Source of the DNA: Acidobacteriota bacterium
Lineage (GTDB): Bacteria; Acidobacteriota; Terriglobia; Versatilivoradales; Versatilivoraceae
Length of the DNA stretch: 64,000 nt
Direction: 5' to 3'
NCBI GenBank assembly: GCA_028875575.1
Contig: JAPPDF010000003.1
Coordinates: 54,503 to 118,502 of the forward strand
Both the position numbers and the translations under genes were made by a program. The notes below the pieces were generated by a model that was given only the letters and a program-made list of their open reading frames with translations, ran no database searches and was not told the origin of the DNA. This document shows positions 63,001-64,000 of this stretch, in pieces; within the stretch, counting starts at the first letter, position 1; each line of letters opens with the position of its first letter.

Positions 63001-63621
63001 CAGGCCACCTGGCTCTTCTGGCAGCTCAACCATTTTCCAAAGACCATCGAGCACGGTGAGGCCAGCTTGTCGGATTCTCCCTCCGACCCCCAGGTCCTGA
63101 CCATCCTGGCGACCGCCTACCACGCACTGGATGAGCCTGCCAAGGCCATCCGACGGGCCTCCAGGGCGGTTCGAAGCCTGCGAGGCCTGGAGCGACCGGG
63201 CCACATGGACCAGGAGCAGTGGCAGTCCCGGGTTGACGGTCTCATGTCCCAGAACTACGCCTACATGGGGAGCGCCTACCTGTCGCAGTACGAGGCCGGC
63301 CGGCGCGACCCCTCCAACCCCAATGCCGGGCTCAACCTCCGGAAAGCCCACCTCTACTCCTCCCGGGCGGTCGAGTTGGCTCCCCGCTCCGATTTTGCCC
63401 AGTTTCAGCTCGGCATTGTCTTCTGTGCCAGAAATCAGGTGGTGGAAGCCATCGAGCCCCTGGCCAAGGCCGTGGTTCTCGACGGCCGCTTCGCCGAGAT
63501 TGCTCGCGAGAACCTGGAATTGGTTTACCGGGCCATTCACCAGGGTTCTCTGGATGGCCTGGAGGACCTGCTGGCCCAGGCCAGGCACGAACTGGATAAC
63601 GGCAAGCCCTCCTCGCTGTGA
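60076..63621 (+). CDS. VWFA-related Acidobacterial-type protein with GWxTD-like C-terminal module and TPR-like tail
   Basis: An 1181-residue exported protein. A signal peptide (LVGLLLLALSLSGPARSQ) ends near residue 33. A small beta domain (RVPVEVVVVRAIVTERG, DLTVEDFTVFEDGKP) leads into a von Willebrand A-like domain of the VWFA-related Acidobacterial type (from about residue 130, FISLLIDDVTSPSHG with MIDAS-like residues, to GRKSLMLVSDGF and QSFYYVLTYASP near 440). A segment from about residue 745 (VLPEDRLATSSLVAARELK, IVYYRIYNLVAED, LESGNYSLAVETRNVSG) matches the C-terminus of both GWxTD proteins. The last 200 residues are TPR-like. The ATG at 60076 is chosen for its signal peptide and AAGGGTG upstream. 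Probable surface metal-dependent binding protein. Confidence 0.88.
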   Translation: MVTNPFHSFGRTLRLVGLLLLALSLSGPARSQQSAPADAEPQAEFTFRVPVEVVVVRAIVTERGKPVTDLTVEDFTVFEDGKPLPIQSFTRESYEVVRSHEREIEREKAPADGSNGESPPAPSAGPASSRPHFISLLIDDVTSPSHGALKRTVDAIGKFVQERLQPGDRVAMVAASGKFHQPFTADREKLLQAVRLLPGKLNRRRVMRSDCPAISDLQAQRIYNETDPLALETAISEKIFCNQMVSGGVFGSSQGGRDQNPRAFRNTEILGVDLTQGNSEQRRNAEVMVRGQASRIYRENQYWSRNLLHTLQQHLRSLQHFEGRKSLMLVSDGFLAHHLRYEMQGVVHAALRSGTILSTVDMRGLYTTSYRASEAAALATEATLAQMSMREENIRVQSQPLAQLALETGGVHYHNNNDLFGGLKQIADSQSFYYVLTYASPHTASDGRYHRINVKVSRPGLEVTHRKGYYAPREDPTYIALKKREVLDALRAPGNLNEIPIRLSYNAFPVGEDRYRVDVLTRIDFERLPFLDQQDHQTNLLHLITAAYGEKDDFLGGQEKQLDLKLTRTGRQELAALGATSKVTLEAPPGEHQLKAVVRESVDAVIGSVQRRVVLAKRLPYGKPSGPKDRLLAALAAPSASSAIPLSFTTYTFYPDPDQALVRISAEARLPEDDVPAASSLEPLRILAVAEGEDGEIESVFGSTVEADGASGKVTFDGRMKLPPGRYRLKLAVADISGKVGTAEKELIIPVLPEDRLATSSLVAARELKTFPPSVFAVQAKLNDESDPFIHRGLQVLAPSSGSFTRGEPLIVYYRIYNLVAEDSQNPLMARVSLNGESGRFKEFPPVLLNRGMEAATQGEAGVAFQLPTADLESGNYSLAVETRNVSGSRTVLTRLEHIEVLPGEGEAVASGLEGNGSPAVSAVLNLPKPGEKDVQEEVDMLAIAGAENSARRVGLIEAFLARHPESERRRDLRRQATWLFWQLNHFPKTIEHGEASLSDSPSDPQVLTILATAYHALDEPAKAIRRASRAVRSLRGLERPGHMDQEQWQSRVDGLMSQNYAYMGSAYLSQYEAGRRDPSNPNAGLNLRKAHLYSSRAVELAPRSDFAQFQLGIVFCARNQVVEAIEPLAKAVVLDGRFAEIARENLELVYRAIHQGSLDGLEDLLAQARHELDNGKPSSL

Positions 63622-63718
63622 CGGGCGCCCCGGCGGACCGACTTCGAATTCCTTCCGGCAGGGATCGATTCAAGAACGCCTGTCAGATGCTTACGAGGTC
63701 GTCACCCGAATGCATCCC

Positions 63719-63744
63719 CCCGGGAGCGCGGGCGTCCCGCCCGC
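63719..63744 (+). repeat. GC-rich palindromic repeat family B, copy 4
   Basis: CCCGGGAGCGCGGGCGTCCC then GCCCGCA, the same core as 24273 and 28169. It lies in the 279-base gap 63622-63900 after the VWA gene. I see no gene in the gap. Confidence 0.75.
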
Positions 63745-63900
63745 ACTTTGTCCGCACCAACCCGGCCATCGACGCTCCCGGCGGGCACCGCATCAGCATC
63801 AGCCATGCGGAAGGAGAGGAGTGACGACACGCTCTGCGGGGGCGCAGGCAGGTGGCGGGTCCGGTGAAGCGAACCATAGCGTTTGTGATAGACTGTTTGC

Positions 63901-64000
63901 ATGAGCGACACCTACCAAATCATCCTTGCTGTCGTCGGAACCGGCATCACCCTGTTGGGGATACTGGTCGGTCTATTGGTATCCCTGTTTCGTATTCTGC
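63901..64000 (+). CDS. N-terminal fragment of a small membrane-anchored protein
   Basis: An ATG at 63901 opens a frame that runs off the right edge after 33 codons: MSDTYQIILAVVGTGITLLGILV, then GLLVSLFRIL. One hydrophobic helix is visible right at the N-terminus, as in small single-pass inner-membrane proteins. No family can be named from this length. No strong ribosome-binding site precedes it. Confidence 0.5.
   Translation, partial: MSDTYQIILAVVGTGITLLGILVGLLVSLFRIL

Overview
The window is GC-rich, gene-dense bacterial DNA that most likely comes from an uncultured member of the Acidobacteriota. That placement is an inference from family content. There is a VWFA-related protein of the type named for Acidobacteria (60076-63621), two GWxTD proteins, a TonB-dependent receptor with an N-terminal carboxypeptidase-regulatory domain, and four CRTAC1 (FG-GAP/ASPIC-UnbV) proteins. 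No rRNA gene or CRISPR array was seen. One tRNA (Val, CAC) is present.

Layout. 1-13 kb is mostly housekeeping: an MFS transporter, an SDR oxidoreductase, an EamA transporter, an M50/CBS protease, a PDZ/radical-SAM-like DUF512 protein, pgsA, tRNA-Val, a YbaN-like protein, a VapBC-type toxin-antitoxin pair, a sodium:solute symporter and hemB-hemL. 13-28 kb holds a Tat-exported putative TIM-barrel protein, then CRTAC1-TPR-GWxTD-TonB receptor, a ParDE pair and a TPR(EF-hand)-CRTAC1 pair. 28-38 kb has a double-FecR protein divergent from a compact set of genes: an IPT/TIG protein, a 5-haem cytochrome, a TPR protein, a predicted outer-membrane barrel and a 15-haem cytochrome. 38-48 kb has a Tat-exported protein, an 8-haem cytochrome-TPR-CRTAC1 set, and a PhyH dioxygenase with a GHL10-like lipoprotein. 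48-64 kb has a FecR / 7-haem cytochrome / TPR operon divergent from CRTAC1-TPR, a HigBA pair, a second 7-haem cytochrome divergent from TPR-GWxTD-VWA, and the start of a small membrane protein.

How the genes work together. The five cytochromes carry 42 CXXCH motifs, and nearly everything from 13 kb onwards has a signal peptide, Tat signal, lipobox or anchor. The region therefore looks like a cell-envelope system for electron transfer plus polymer or surface chemistry. Its parts recur as co-duplicated cassettes: two sequence subtypes of CRTAC1 each travel with a matching TPR subtype, and GWxTD proteins follow the same TPR type twice. The strongest candidate for an undescribed system is 30031-38256, which resembles a porin-cytochrome conduit with unusual partners. 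hemB-hemL in the same window would supply haem precursor, although no direct link is shown.

Intergenic DNA is crowded with dispersed repeats: a roughly 230-bp family (3 copies), a family around a TTTTGTGGCCATTCC core (3 copies), a GC-rich palindrome (4 copies, two forming a MITE-like pair), CACGAAGG-type arrays (3) and a 25-bp perfect inverted repeat. Start codons were chosen from ribosome-binding sites, signal peptides or family alignment where possible, and several remain uncertain as noted.
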